A stretch of 64,000 bases of DNA from Carnobacterium gallinarum DSM 4847 (GCF_000744375.1 NZ_JQLU01000005.1:2279496-2343495); one strand, 5' to 3'. Numbered from the stretch's first letter, positions 25,815-34,620 are shown. Made by a program: numbers and translations. Notes: generated by a model from the letters alone, not told the origin.

Positions 25815-25862
25815 TGTTAATTCCCCTTTTTAGATTATTATACTTGTATTAAGAGATAATGG

Positions 25863-27179
25863 CTAAGAAATTTTTAAGGATTCTCTGTATTCTTCAGCAT
25901 CGGCAAGTAATGTAAACTCAACAGTTTTATTATGATTTTTTTCAACTTCTTTTTGTATATTTGCAAGTGAGATTTTGAAGAATTCTTTTCTATTGTTAAC
26001 TTTATTCACTTTGGATTTATCAAAGGCTCTATGAAGTGCATTTTCTAAAGCAGGAGCATCTTCGCTGAATATCATCGCATGGATATCAAATTTAAATGGG
26101 ACAGATGCGCTGCCTAATTCATTTACGCGTTCTTCTGGGACTAATCGACGAGTCACACCAATTTTATAAAAATCTTCTCCAAATGAACCAATATTCGAGA
26201 TAATATATACATATCCAGCACGAGTATTTTGCTCTCTATCAAACACATTTTTCTTATCTAATTCTAGTAAAGATAATTTTGATTCTAATTCATTAATTTT
26301 CTGGAGATAGTTTGCAAATTCGGTAGTCGTGCTATCTAATTTATTTTTTTCTTGATTTAATCGAGTTAGTTCAGTTATAAAATGTTTTTCTTCTTTCTCG
26401 ATTTTTTTCTTTTCAAGTTCAATTTCTCTTAAAACTTTTTTCTCTTCTCTAATTTGATCAGCCAAATCTTTTTGTTCTTCTTTTTCCTTTTGTTTTTTCA
26501 ATTCGTACTCATAGGAAAGTTTTAATTCTTCATTTTTTAAAGATAAATACTCTGTTTTAATTGAAATTTTATTTCGTTGGTTTGCTTTGTTGATTTGATT
26601 AAAGCTGTTAAGCATTCGTTTTTCAATTGTTTCAAGGTTGTTAAATTTGACTTTATAAATAGCTGCATCACATTCGGAATTGAAAGCCCGAAGTGCTAAT
26701 TTGATATTATCATTATTCATAGCGGCACCTTTAGCTTTACTTCCATCTAAAGTCCAACTGTCAGAAAAATTACAGGCATTTTTATTTTTGATAAGTGTTT
26801 TTTGTAAATCTCGGATGTAATTTAGTCTATCCATATATTCTTTTGAATTTGAATAGTTATATTTAGGTTGGTAAAATCCAAATGTTTGGAATAATACTTC
26901 ATCATCAGTGATGATTAGTTTATTTTGTAATAAATTCAATTCATTTTTCTTTCTTAAAATTAATGATTCTACCTTTTCGAGCCTAGAATCCGCATCAATC
27001 TCTTTTTTTATTTGCTCATTTCTCATATATGTTTCTGCATAATCTGCATCATTCATACTTTTCTCATGTTTTATTTTAATAATTAGTAGCACAATAGCAG
27101 CGATAATTGGGATGACAAAGAGCCAAAGTGTTGATAATACCATTAAAAACCAAGTGGACAGATACCATTTTTCTTTCAT
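25863..27179 (-). CDS. Membrane-anchored DUF4041 / T5orf172 (GIY-YIG-like) protein
   Basis: A 438-residue protein in three parts. Residues ~8-35 are one hydrophobic helix (WFLMVLSTLWLFVIPIIAAI). Residues ~55-320 are a coiled-coil-rich DUF4041-like region, with RNEQIKKEIDADSRLEKVES and long Glu/Lys heptads near 205-320. Residues ~325-420 are a T5orf172/Mug113 GIY-YIG-like domain: RAGYVYIISNIGSFGEDFYK, IGVTRRLVPEERVNELGS, ALENALHRAFDKSK and RKEFFKIS. This architecture is common in prophages and sporadic in bacterial genomes; nuclease activity is suggested by the fold but unproven. No neighbouring defence gene is evident. Confidence 0.8.
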   Translation of the reverse strand: MKEKWYLSTWFLMVLSTLWLFVIPIIAAIVLLIIKIKHEKSMNDADYAETYMRNEQIKKEIDADSRLEKVESLILRKKNELNLLQNKLIITDDEVLFQTFGFYQPKYNYSNSKEYMDRLNYIRDLQKTLIKNKNACNFSDSWTLDGSKAKGAAMNNDNIKLALRAFNSECDAAIYKVKFNNLETIEKRMLNSFNQINKANQRNKISIKTEYLSLKNEELKLSYEYELKKQKEKEEQKDLADQIREEKKVLREIELEKKKIEKEEKHFITELTRLNQEKNKLDSTTTEFANYLQKINELESKLSLLELDKKNVFDREQNTRAGYVYIISNIGSFGEDFYKIGVTRRLVPEERVNELGSASVPFKFDIHAMIFSEDAPALENALHRAFDKSKVNKVNNRKEFFKISLANIQKEVEKNHNKTVEFTLLADAEEYRESLKIS

Positions 27180-27408
27180 TATTTCAGTTTCAACTCCTAT
27201 TTTATAGTAATTTTTTAATATAATTACTGCATAGTACTACTCATTCTGGAAGGTATGAGTAGAGTTTCTAAATAGTTTATATTAACATTTTTTATTAATA
27301 TGATTTTACAATTATATAAAACATATTAATCAACTCTATCAAATTATCTTTAGATAGTCAATTGAATTTCTTTGTATTGTTTTATGCTAGTAAAGAATTT
27401 TTCAAAAA

Positions 27409-27440
27409 TAAAAAAGCAAGAATTAATTGCTAACTCTTGC
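27409..27440 (-). terminator. Terminator of the Rgg-type regulator gene
   Basis: GCAAGAATT/AACTCTTGC stem; on the minus strand it is followed by seven T. It overlaps the last codons of the gene. Confidence 0.75.
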
Positions 27441-28317
27441 TCTCCATTTTAATCACTAATTCCCTCACTATCGCCTCAAATAATTTTGCTTGATGGGGCT
27501 GTTGGAGTTCATAGAGCATCTCAATTCCACGTTGCGCTTTTTTTTCGCCGGCATCTCTATGATGCTCTATAATTAATAGCAAGCCAGAATAATAAAGATA
27601 GACGATTTTAAAGAAAATTTCGGTATATTCACTAGCTAAGTCATTCAATCTTTCCAGAACTTCTCTAGCTAGCTTACTTTCTTTTGCTAGAATTAATTCA
27701 TGAATGACGTTTGTTAACAAACCACAAATAGCCAATTTGCCACGATCGTAATGTTTATATTTATCCAATAGCGGTAAAATTAATTGAAAATAATCAGCCT
27801 TTTCTTCATAGTTGATAAAATCTATGGTGTTGGCAAAAAGGAGAATCTCATGTAATGTCCAAGATTGTAGCGAGGATAAGTAGCTGGTAATAAAGGTCTG
27901 ATCACTAACGCGGATACTGTTTTTTGTATAATTACCAGTTTGATTAAACTCTTCTAATTGCAAGAAGCGAGATCGAATTTCTGACAGTCGTAACTTAGAA
28001 TAGATGTCTTCTTTCCCAGAAAAGGTGTGCATTAATTTTTGGAGACTCTCACTGTCATTTTTATTGCCAGCAGTGGAGTAAGCTAGTAAAAATTGTTCGA
28101 TTTCAGATGGTTGATAGCCTCGATAAATAAAGAGGAATTCATCCAGTGAGATCATTAAGCGTTGGACTATTTGCTCCATCAAACGCAAGGAAATATCATG
28201 ATTGCCTTTCTCGAAATCAATGGCATAAGATTTTGAGATAATCTCATGATACACGTCTTTTTGCTTTAAACCTTTATTTAAGCGAATATCTCGGATAACT
28301 TCGCCGTATGTTTTCAT
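27430..28317 (-). CDS. Rgg/GadR/MutR-family transcriptional regulator
   Basis: A ~295-residue regulator: an XRE-type helix-turn-helix at residues ~4-60 (YGEVIRDIRLNKGLKQKDVY, ISLRLMEQIVQRLMISLDEFLFI) and a helical repeat region to the end, the layout of Rgg proteins that bind short peptides. The FLFIYRGYQPSE linker is typical. Start at ATG 28317, after GGGGGAA. It is divergent from a CPBP-family membrane protein, which it may control. I found no convincing short hydrophobic peptide gene of the SHP type next to it. Confidence 0.85.
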   Translation of the reverse strand: MKTYGEVIRDIRLNKGLKQKDVYHEIISKSYAIDFEKGNHDISLRLMEQIVQRLMISLDEFLFIYRGYQPSEIEQFLLAYSTAGNKNDSESLQKLMHTFSGKEDIYSKLRLSEIRSRFLQLEEFNQTGNYTKNSIRVSDQTFITSYLSSLQSWTLHEILLFANTIDFINYEEKADYFQLILPLLDKYKHYDRGKLAICGLLTNVIHELILAKESKLAREVLERLNDLASEYTEIFFKIVYLYYSGLLLIIEHHRDAGEKKAQRGIEMLYELQQPHQAKLFEAIVRELVIKMESKS

Positions 28318-28461
28318 CACTATTCCCCCGGTCCTATATATCAGACTATTTATGTTATGAATTTGAAAAGTAAGTATAGTATACCTATAGTTTATCAGAA
28401 AAGATATTGTAAGCTTTGTATCATCCTGATAGAGAGAACTTTAGGAAAGAAGGAAGCAGGA

Positions 28462-29142
28462 ATGAATGAGTTAATCACAAATCGCAAAATAAACCCTATC
28501 AATGGGTTCCTTGGATTCGTAATATTAGGGGGTGGCTTTTATCTAGCGACAAATTATAGTTCTACATTAACAAGTGTCTTTGCTCCATTTAGCTTAATGA
28601 TTGCTGGGATATTGGCTTTCTTGCTTGTTTTTGGACCATCCGGAATCAAAGTGTTATTTAGCAGGCCGAATGATCCAAAAGGGAATAATCGAAATTTTGT
28701 TACTTATTTTTTTCTGGCATTAATAATGGGGTTTGCTTCAGGGGCAATAATGAAATTTTTATTTGGCTTCAATTTAACTGCCAATCCGGCAACTGAAAGA
28801 TTTTTAGCTATTGCTCCAAAAATTCCCTTTATGTTACTAGGTGAAGAGTTGATTAGTTTTTATATTTTAATTGTTTGTGCACAGTTTATCTATCAAAAAA
28901 CAGCTAATCAGAAAAAAGCCGAGCTAGTTGGAATCGTTATTAGTAGCATTGTTTTTGGTTTGCTGCATTATACAACTTACGATAATGGCACGATTTTTGA
29001 AACCTTGGCACATATTCTTTTGATTCAAGGAAGCGCTAGAGTTGCTTTTAATTTAAGTGGATTAAGAGCTAATTCGATTATCTTGCCTTTGCTGATCCAT
29101 ATTGTATATGATTTATTGTTTTTAAGTATCGGTTCATTTTAA
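28462..29142 (+). CDS. CPBP-family intramembrane metalloprotease-like protein
   Basis: A ~226-residue membrane protein with about seven hydrophobic helices. The three CPBP (Abi/CAAX protease) blocks are present: LLGEELISFYILIV near 125-138 (EE motif, though the usual following Arg is not seen), VFGLLHYTTYDNG near 172-184 (His) and LLIHIVYDLLFL near 211-222 (His). Family members process prenylated or bacteriocin-related substrates or give self-immunity; the role here is unknown. Start is ATG 28462, with GGAAGCAGGA upstream. Divergent from the Rgg-type gene. Confidence 0.8.
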   Translation: MNELITNRKINPINGFLGFVILGGGFYLATNYSSTLTSVFAPFSLMIAGILAFLLVFGPSGIKVLFSRPNDPKGNNRNFVTYFFLALIMGFASGAIMKFLFGFNLTANPATERFLAIAPKIPFMLLGEELISFYILIVCAQFIYQKTANQKKAELVGIVISSIVFGLLHYTTYDNGTIFETLAHILLIQGSARVAFNLSGLRANSIILPLLIHIVYDLLFLSIGSF

Positions 29143-29160
29143 AAGTAAATCAAATAGGAC

Positions 29161-29191
29161 TTGACCTAAAGTTAACTTTAGATGATATGAT
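29161..29191 (+). promoter_or_regulatory. MerR-type promoter/operator 1 (aldo/keto reductase)
   Basis: TTGACC at 29161-29166 and TATGAT at 29186-29191 are separated by 19 bases, the over-long spacer typical of MerR control. The spacer contains CTAAAGTTAACTTTAG (29166-29181), a perfect palindrome. Four further copies of this arrangement occur within 6 kb. Confidence 0.85.
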
Positions 29192-29236
29192 TAGAGTATC
29201 ATCTAACATAAAATCTATCGTAAGGGAGTTTTAAAC

Positions 29237-30217
29237 ATGGAATATGTAAAGCTAGGAAATACAGGAATGGATGTTTCACGGATTTGCTTAGGCGGAATGA
29301 GTTTTGGTGATCCGGATAAATGGTTGCATAAATGGGTTTTAAATGAAGAAAATAGCCGAGTGATTATCAAACGTGCTTTGGATTTAGGAATTAATTTTTT
29401 TGATACAGCCAATGTTTATTCTCTTGGAGAAAGCGAAACGATTTTAGGGCGAGCATTAAAGGATTACGCCGATCGTGATCAGATTGTTTTAGCGACAAAA
29501 GTTCAGGGGCAGATGTTTGAAGGTCCTAATGGATCTGGATTGTCGCGTAAATCAATTATGAGCGAGATTGATAAAAGTTTAAAACGGTTAGATACAGATT
29601 ATGTAGATTTATATATTGCACATCGTTGGGATTACAATACACCGATTGAAGAAACGATGGAGGCGCTTCATGATGTAGTGAAATCAGGAAAAGCCCGTTA
29701 TATTGGTGCTTCTGCCATGTATGCTTGGCAGTTTCAAAAAGCGTTGCATGTAGCTGAAAAGAATGGCTGGACAAAATTTATTTCTATGCAGAATCATTTG
29801 AATTTAATTTATCGTGAAGAAGAACGTGAGATGTTGCCTCTTTGTCGGGAAGAAAAGATTGCGGTTACTCCTTACAGTCCGCTAGCATCAGGGCGTTTGA
29901 CTCGCGATTGGTCAGAAACAACAAAGCGTTCAGAAACAGATAATATCGCACGGTCAAAATATGATGCTACGGCGGATATAGATAAGTTAATTGTTGAACG
30001 GGTTGCTGAGCTAGCTGCTAAAAAGGATGTATCGCGAGCAGATATTGCGTTGGCATGGTTGTTGCAAAAAGACCAAGTAGTTGCGCCAGTCATCGGTGCG
30101 ACGAAAGTAACGCAGCTTGAAAATACACTTGGAGCCTTATCTGTAAGTTTAACGGAAGAGGATGTTCATTACTTGGAAGAACTCTATAGTCCACATCGTA
30201 TTGTTGGCTTTAGCTAA
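29237..30217 (+). CDS. Aldo/keto reductase
   Basis: A 326-residue AKR barrel enzyme. The catalytic tetrad can be placed: Asp and Tyr in NFFDTANVYSLGESE (near residues 54-59), Lys in VLATKVQG (near 87) and His in DLYIAHRWDYN (near 130). The NADPH-binding end is VVAPVIGATKVTQLEN. It reduces aldehydes or ketones with NADPH. It has its own MerR-type promoter and is probably induced by electrophiles or carbonyl compounds. The C-terminus (LYSPHRIVGFS) resembles YajO/YrpG-like AKRs. Confidence 0.88.
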   Translation: MEYVKLGNTGMDVSRICLGGMSFGDPDKWLHKWVLNEENSRVIIKRALDLGINFFDTANVYSLGESETILGRALKDYADRDQIVLATKVQGQMFEGPNGSGLSRKSIMSEIDKSLKRLDTDYVDLYIAHRWDYNTPIEETMEALHDVVKSGKARYIGASAMYAWQFQKALHVAEKNGWTKFISMQNHLNLIYREEEREMLPLCREEKIAVTPYSPLASGRLTRDWSETTKRSETDNIARSKYDATADIDKLIVERVAELAAKKDVSRADIALAWLLQKDQVVAPVIGATKVTQLENTLGALSVSLTEEDVHYLEELYSPHRIVGFS

Positions 30218-30293
30218 ATGTAAGGACAGGCCATTAAATCAAGGGAGAATCTCTTGGTTTAGTGGTTTTTTCGATAAAATAAAAGAGTGCTAC

Positions 30294-30324
30294 TTGACTT
30301 AGAGTAAGCTTTAAGTGTTACGCT
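30294..30324 (+). promoter_or_regulatory. MerR-type promoter/operator 2 (MerR genes)
   Basis: TTGACT at 30294-30299 and TACGCT at 30319-30324 with a 19-base spacer holding CTTAGAGTAAGCTTTAAG, a degenerate form of the shared dyad. It precedes the broken and intact MerR genes and suggests autoregulation. Confidence 0.75.
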
Positions 30325-30362
30325 ACAAGAAGATAGAAACAAAGTTAGGAAGAGGGGATCGT

Positions 30363-30746
30363 ATGAATATTAGTGGAGCTAGTGATGCAACTAATGTTTC
30401 CGCAGATACTATTCGCTATTATGAACGAATTGGCTTAATTCCACCAGTTAAACGGAAACTTAATGGAATTCGGGATTTTACTGATGAGGATGTTCGTTGG
30501 ATTATCTTTAGTCGGTAAATGCGGAATGCAGGTTTATCCATTGAGTCCTTAATCGACTATTTAGCTCTTTTTCGTGTGGGGGATCAAACCGTTCCGGCAC
30601 GAGTTGAGCTATTAAAAGAACGGTATGACGAGCTAGCGGAACGAATTCAGCTTATGCAAAGTGCGTTAGATCGATTAACATATAAAATCGAGAATTACGA
30701 TACTCATATGCTAGCCGCTGAGAAAAATTTAAAAAAGTTTGAATAA
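30363..30746 (+). pseudogene. MerR-family regulator gene split by an in-frame stop
   Basis: The first part (start ATG 30363 after GGAAGAGGGGATCG) encodes the MerR DNA-binding domain: ATNVSADTIRYYERIGLIPP and DFTDEDVRWIIFSR. It ends at TAA 30516-30518, and the same frame continues at once with MRNAGLSIESLIDYLALFRV and a C-terminal coiled coil. A single C-to-T change (CAA to TAA) would explain the stop. The second part starts with ATG directly after TAA, so reinitiation is conceivable, but an intact regulator is no longer made in one piece. An intact paralogue follows 32 bases downstream. Confidence 0.85.
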
Positions 30747-30778
30747 ATACAATTTGTACGAAAAGGTGGCGATTATCG

Positions 30779-31153
30779 ATGAGAATCAATGAAGTAAGTC
30801 AACAGTGTGGCATTAGTATTCCAACGTTAAGATATTATGAAAAAATTGGATTGATTGACGAAGTTCAACGAGAAAATGGTATCCGGAATTACCAAGCAGC
30901 TGATTTGGAGCGGATTGAGTTTATTCTATGTATGAAAGCTTCGGGAATGTCTTTGGAGGATTTGTGTGTTTATTTTGACTTGTATCGACAAGGCGATGAT
31001 ACATTAGAGGAACGGGAGCATTTATTAAGTCAACATAAGCAGCATACCTTTGAAAAATTACAAAAAATTCAGCAATCTTTGGATTATATTGAGTTTAAAA
31101 TTGATTTTACTAGAGAAAAAATTCAACAAAGGGATGCTGAAAAAATTCTTTAA
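30779..31153 (+). CDS. MerR-family transcriptional regulator
   Basis: A 124-residue regulator with winged HTH (MRINEVSQQCGISIPTLRYY, EKIGLID, GIRNYQAADLERIEFILCMK) and a C-terminal dimerisation coiled coil (residues ~80-120). It has no Cys pair of a metal sensor; one Cys near residue 10 and one near 49 are the only thiols, so aldehyde/electrophile sensing as in NmlR/AdhR is plausible but unproven. It is downstream of the broken MerR gene under promoter 2, with a ribosome binding site AAGGTGGCG. It is a good candidate regulator of the local dyads. Confidence 0.87.
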   Translation: MRINEVSQQCGISIPTLRYYEKIGLIDEVQRENGIRNYQAADLERIEFILCMKASGMSLEDLCVYFDLYRQGDDTLEEREHLLSQHKQHTFEKLQKIQQSLDYIEFKIDFTREKIQQRDAEKIL

Positions 31154-31170
31154 TGAAAAGATTATTTCTC

Positions 31171-31201
31171 TTGACTTAAAGTTCACTTTAAGGTGTAAAG
31201 T
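31171..31201 (+). promoter_or_regulatory. MerR-type promoter/operator 3 (cupin gene)
   Basis: TTGACT (31171-31176), 19-base spacer, TAAAGT (31196-31201). The spacer carries CTTAAAGTTCACTTTAAG, the clearest version of the dyad. Confidence 0.85.
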
Positions 31202-31233
31202 GGTTATATTAATGAATAAGGGAGCGATTTAGA

Positions 31234-31623
31234 ATGACAGATTTAAGCAATAGCACTATTTTTCCAAAAGGAACTAAAGTTGCAACTAATTTTATTGGTG
31301 ATGCCTATTTAGAAATGTTAGTTCAAGGGGATGAACTTTTTGATGTCCCTGTTGGCAATGTAACCTTTGCACCTGGAGCACGTAATAATTGGCATGTGCA
31401 TGAAAAATATCAAATTTTATTGGTTACGGGCGGAACTGGATATTATCAAGAAGAAGGCAAACCTGCTCAAGTTTTACGTGAAGGAGATGTTGTTCAGATT
31501 CCTGCGGGAGTTAAACATTGGCATGGTGCAACAGCATCAGAGTGGTTTGTCCATTTAGCGATGACTAAAGGAGCAACGACTTGGCTAGAAGAAGTGAGTG
31601 ACCAGCAGTACCACAGCATATAA
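31234..31623 (+). CDS. Cupin-domain protein
   Basis: A 129-residue single-domain cupin. The metal-binding motifs are RNNWHVHEKYQILLVTGGTG (two His and a downstream Glu/Gln position) near residues 50-70 and IPAGVKHWHGATASEW near 89-104. These proteins are often small dioxygenases, isomerases or sensors. It resembles the cupins found beside carboxymuconolactone decarboxylase-like genes in stress operons. The MerR-type promoter directly upstream ties it to the local regulon. Confidence 0.85.
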   Translation: MTDLSNSTIFPKGTKVATNFIGDAYLEMLVQGDELFDVPVGNVTFAPGARNNWHVHEKYQILLVTGGTGYYQEEGKPAQVLREGDVVQIPAGVKHWHGATASEWFVHLAMTKGATTWLEEVSDQQYHSI

Positions 31624-31626
31624 AAA

Positions 31627-31673
31627 AAATCCAGTGAAGGCCATTTTGACTGCGGCTTTTACTGGATTTTTTA
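31627..31673. terminator. Bidirectional terminator between the cupin and ATP-grasp genes
   Basis: AAAATCCAGTGAAGGCC pairs with GCGGCTTTTACTGGATTTT. T runs exist on both exits, which suits the two convergent genes. Confidence 0.8.
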
Positions 31674-31690
31674 TAGTAAACAAGATACTT

Positions 31691-32863
31691 TTATAGGTTT
31701 TTAAAGCCTAGCTCAGCTAATCTTTCACTATTTTCTATTCGTTCTGCTTCAGTATTAAATAAAGTTAGACCAATGACAGATGAACTAGTTTCTGTACTGT
31801 ATGCCTCTGGATTCCAAATACTCAAGGGAATAAATGTCTGGGAGTCAACTAACTTATGAAGCTCTTCTAGCATTTTTGGATAGTCATGCTGAAAAGCAAA
31901 AGAGCTTAACTGAGCATTGTCTTTTGAATAAGTTTGAGAGATAAAAGGCATTAAAAGTAATGGAGCAGTCGATGCATTTAATCTAAAATTAAGATCAATA
32001 AAGTAGAATTGGTCGTTAGAAATAATCACATCAAAACCAGCAATTCCGTGAAAACCTTGTTCAAAGGCTTTTTTCATAATACTAATTCCTTCAGTTACAA
32101 TAGCAGAATTCACTTCAACAACAGTTCCCAGAATATTGCCTTTATGAATTCCTTGTAAAATCAGTTGTGCCGTTGTGCCTAAATAGCTGATTTCACCAGA
32201 AGGACTACAGGCGAACTGAACACAAAAATTTTCTTCTGGATGAATGTACGTTTCAATGATAACTTGAGGAGACTTATCAAAAAATAAGATAGCTTCTGCC
32301 AAATCAACGGCATTCATGCAAATATAAACGCCGTATCCTCCTGCTGTTGGTGTACCATCTCCATTTTTTATCACAATTGGTTTTGTAAAAGATAGCTCTT
32401 TTAAAGAGTCATAAGTGATGATTTCCCTAGGAGGAATATGTTGCAAGCTAACTAATTTTTCTAGAGTAGTTTTGTCAGATAAATCCAGAATAATCTCAGG
32501 AGAAACATGATAGGTTGAATAGTTTAATCTGCTTTTTTTATGAGGATATTGCATGATTAATGTTTGATTTGATTCAGCGCAAGTAGAGAGCAATTCATGG
32601 TACTCCTCTGGATTCTTGTAGCGATAGATTTCTTTAGGAATTGAGAGACCAGCATATTTTAATAGCTCAAGCGCATCATTTTGATTCACATTTTCACTAC
32701 ATATGATGGATTGATTCCCCATGATGGCAAATTCTCTACCGGTTATCATGTCGAAAATTTGTGGATTTTTTGGAAGAAATCCATAGTCATCAAAAGATAC
32801 TCTTGGATTAAAGATATCTTCAGTATCAAAAATGCTGTTCATTAAGAGTGGATAGTTGTCCAT
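31691..32863 (-). CDS. ATP-grasp domain protein (putative amino acid/peptide ligase)
   Basis: A 390-residue protein. The N-terminal ~100 residues are a pre-ATP-grasp region. The ATP-grasp core runs from about residue 130 to 330: KPIVIKNGDGTPTAGGYGVYI (ATP-binding Lys and Gly-rich loop), IIETYIHPEENFCVQFAC (acidic motif), GIAGFDVIISNDQFYFIDLN and NFRLNASTAPLL (Mg-binding Asp/Asn). Such enzymes join a carboxylate to an amine with ATP hydrolysis, often making dipeptides or small peptide products. The following gene in the same operon is a broken MFS exporter, a pairing typical of peptide-like metabolite biosynthesis. The product is unknown. Confidence 0.78.
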   Translation of the reverse strand: MDNYPLLMNSIFDTEDIFNPRVSFDDYGFLPKNPQIFDMITGREFAIMGNQSIICSENVNQNDALELLKYAGLSIPKEIYRYKNPEEYHELLSTCAESNQTLIMQYPHKKSRLNYSTYHVSPEIILDLSDKTTLEKLVSLQHIPPREIITYDSLKELSFTKPIVIKNGDGTPTAGGYGVYICMNAVDLAEAILFFDKSPQVIIETYIHPEENFCVQFACSPSGEISYLGTTAQLILQGIHKGNILGTVVEVNSAIVTEGISIMKKAFEQGFHGIAGFDVIISNDQFYFIDLNFRLNASTAPLLLMPFISQTYSKDNAQLSSFAFQHDYPKMLEELHKLVDSQTFIPLSIWNPEAYSTETSSSVIGLTLFNTEAERIENSERLAELGFKNL

Positions 32864-32880
32864 ATAATTCCTCCTTCATT

Positions 32881-34082
32881 TTATAGTAAATTTGATTTTA
32901 AAGTATTTAGTTTTAACGCATAGAGTAGAACAAAGACAGATAGTGTTAAGGCAATTAAGGAGATGGAAAAGTAGCTGTCAAAAAGATCAAGTAATTTGCT
33001 ACTAAGATAGACACCAAGTAAGCCACTAAATTGGTGAATCAATATATTTAAAGCCAATAATTTACCTGTTGCTGCGGTTGTATGTTCTACAATCAAGATG
33101 ACGGCTAGCATAACTACTCCAGAATAGGTGAAGCCGAATAGTAGAACAAATAAGGTAAATTGAAGCATAGGTGCAAGAGGAAGTAGTAGAATAGGGAAGT
33201 TAATGGCGCGTCCTAAAAATAACCATTTTAAAATAGTAACCTTTCGCTGATATCGATCAGAGGTAACACCAACTAGCAACCCACCTAGGATAACGCCAAT
33301 GCCAAATAAAGACATCAACGTACCTGTATGATTTGTAGTCAACTGGTTTTTAATCATCATAGAAACTAACTGAGTATCAATAATCCCCATTGAAAAACCA
33401 CAAACAAACACAGCACTAAAAACATATTTAATGAGTGGCGTATGAAAAGCAGAGTGAATTGCCATTGTCCATGTACTAGGAATAACCGGGATGGAAGCAC
33501 TCTTTTTAGAATCTGGATTTTTCAAGGTGAGGATTGTAAGAGGTAAGAGAATAATTAAAAAAATGGCTAGATTTTTATAGGTTGTCTGCCAGGGTTGATT
33601 TTTAGCTAACTGAGACCAGACAGGTGCTAAGATCGCCAAACCTATGGAGTTACAATTATTTAGGAGAGCTAAAGCGAGCCCTTTATTTTTTTGAACCAAT
33701 GAGAGATATAATATTGAGTGGGGACACCCCAAGACATTCCGTAGCCTAACCCACCAATTAGACCATAGATAAGGACAAAGGATTCAGCGGATACGAGTTG
33801 AAATAAAATGACGGAAGCTGTTAAAATAACACGGATTCCCATAAAGAACACAGTACGTAGACGAATACGATCAATTAACTAACCTGAAACCACTCCGCCA
33901 ATTCCAGAAGCGACCATAAATAGTCCTGAAGCGATAGACGTTACGTTACTATTGAAGTCCTTAGCTAAATAAGGCAGAAAGAACTTGAATGAATTTCTTA
34001 AAGAATTGATGCTAATGCCATAAATACAAATAATTGCTAAAGTTATCCAAGGGAAATAAGTTGTCTTTTTGTTGAGTTTTAT
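32881..34082 (-). pseudogene. MFS transporter gene with several lesions
   Basis: The translated pieces form one 12-helix major facilitator (~400 residues): TTYFPWITLAIICIYGISIN at the N-terminus, SGLFMVASGIGGVVSG then an in-frame TAG (33879-33881), then LIDRIRLRTVFFMGIRVILT and GLGYGMSWGVPTQYYISHWF. After a frameshift near 33700 it continues KGLALALLNNCNSIGLAILA and ends normally. A strong AAAGGAGG lies upstream at about 34093-34100, but the codon at the expected start is ATA (34080-34082). It was probably an exporter for the product of the ATP-grasp enzyme encoded 17 bases downstream. Three lesions make a sequencing error unlikely to explain all. Confidence 0.8.
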
Positions 34083-34250
34083 CGTTAGAATTCCTCCTTT
34101 AGATTATATAATGATTTCATTATGATTAAAATAAGATGTGAAAAAGAATTGTGTATGTAAATATATCAAATAGCCAGAATGATTACAATACTTTTTGAGA
34201 AAAAATTTGGAATAGTAACGACTGCTGAAAAATAACAAGAAATCGAGTAA

Positions 34251-34291
34251 AAAGCAGCCACCTTAGAAATAATCTGAAGTGGCTGCTTTTG
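34251..34291 (-). terminator. Terminator of the carboxymuconolactone decarboxylase-like gene
   Basis: AAAGCAGCCACCTT pairs with GAAGTGGCTGCTTT; the minus-strand exit runs into T. Confidence 0.8.
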
Positions 34292-34299
34292 ATTGCTGT

Positions 34300-34620
34300 T
34301 TATTCATAAATTTCTTTCGCAAGATTGAACGCAGACCAAGCTTTAGGCCAACCGGCATAGAAAGCAAGGTGAGTAATTATTTCGGCAATTTCTTCTTTAG
34401 TAACGCCATTCTTCTTAGCTTTTTCCAAATGAGGACGCAATTGTTCAAAATTCCCACCAGAGATTAGACTACTAACGGTAATTAAGCTTCGATCACGAGC
34501 TGAAAGCTGATCTTCACGAGACCAAACTTCTCCAAATAAAATAGCATCATTTAATTCTGCGAATTTTGGTGCAAACTCTCCCAGTTGTTCTTGACCTGCT
34601 GTTTGTTTTTCAAATGCCAT
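34300..34620 (-). CDS. Carboxymuconolactone decarboxylase-like family protein
   Basis: A 106-residue all-helical protein of the CMD/AhpD-like fold: NDAILFGEVWSREDQLSARD, RSLITVSSLISGG and EIAEIITHLAFYAGWPKAWS. It lacks the CxxC pair of AhpD peroxidases. In Bacillus subtilis a similar small protein (YraC) belongs to the aldehyde-responsive AdhR regulon, from memory; here the gene has a matching MerR-type operator on the minus strand. Its reaction is unknown. Confidence 0.87.
   Translation of the reverse strand: MAFEKQTAGQEQLGEFAPKFAELNDAILFGEVWSREDQLSARDRSLITVSSLISGGNFEQLRPHLEKAKKNGVTKEEIAEIITHLAFYAGWPKAWSAFNLAKEIYE

Noticed and set aside
28321-28461. Short hydrophobic (SHP) pheromone gene between the Rgg and CPBP genes
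   Set aside because: The only open frame there is the in-frame upstream extension of the CPBP gene and it is basic rather than of the SHP type.
31050-31232. Plus-strand 60-codon open frame overlapping the MerR gene end
   Set aside because: Overlaps both the MerR gene and the MerR-type promoter of the cupin gene, with no ribosome binding site.
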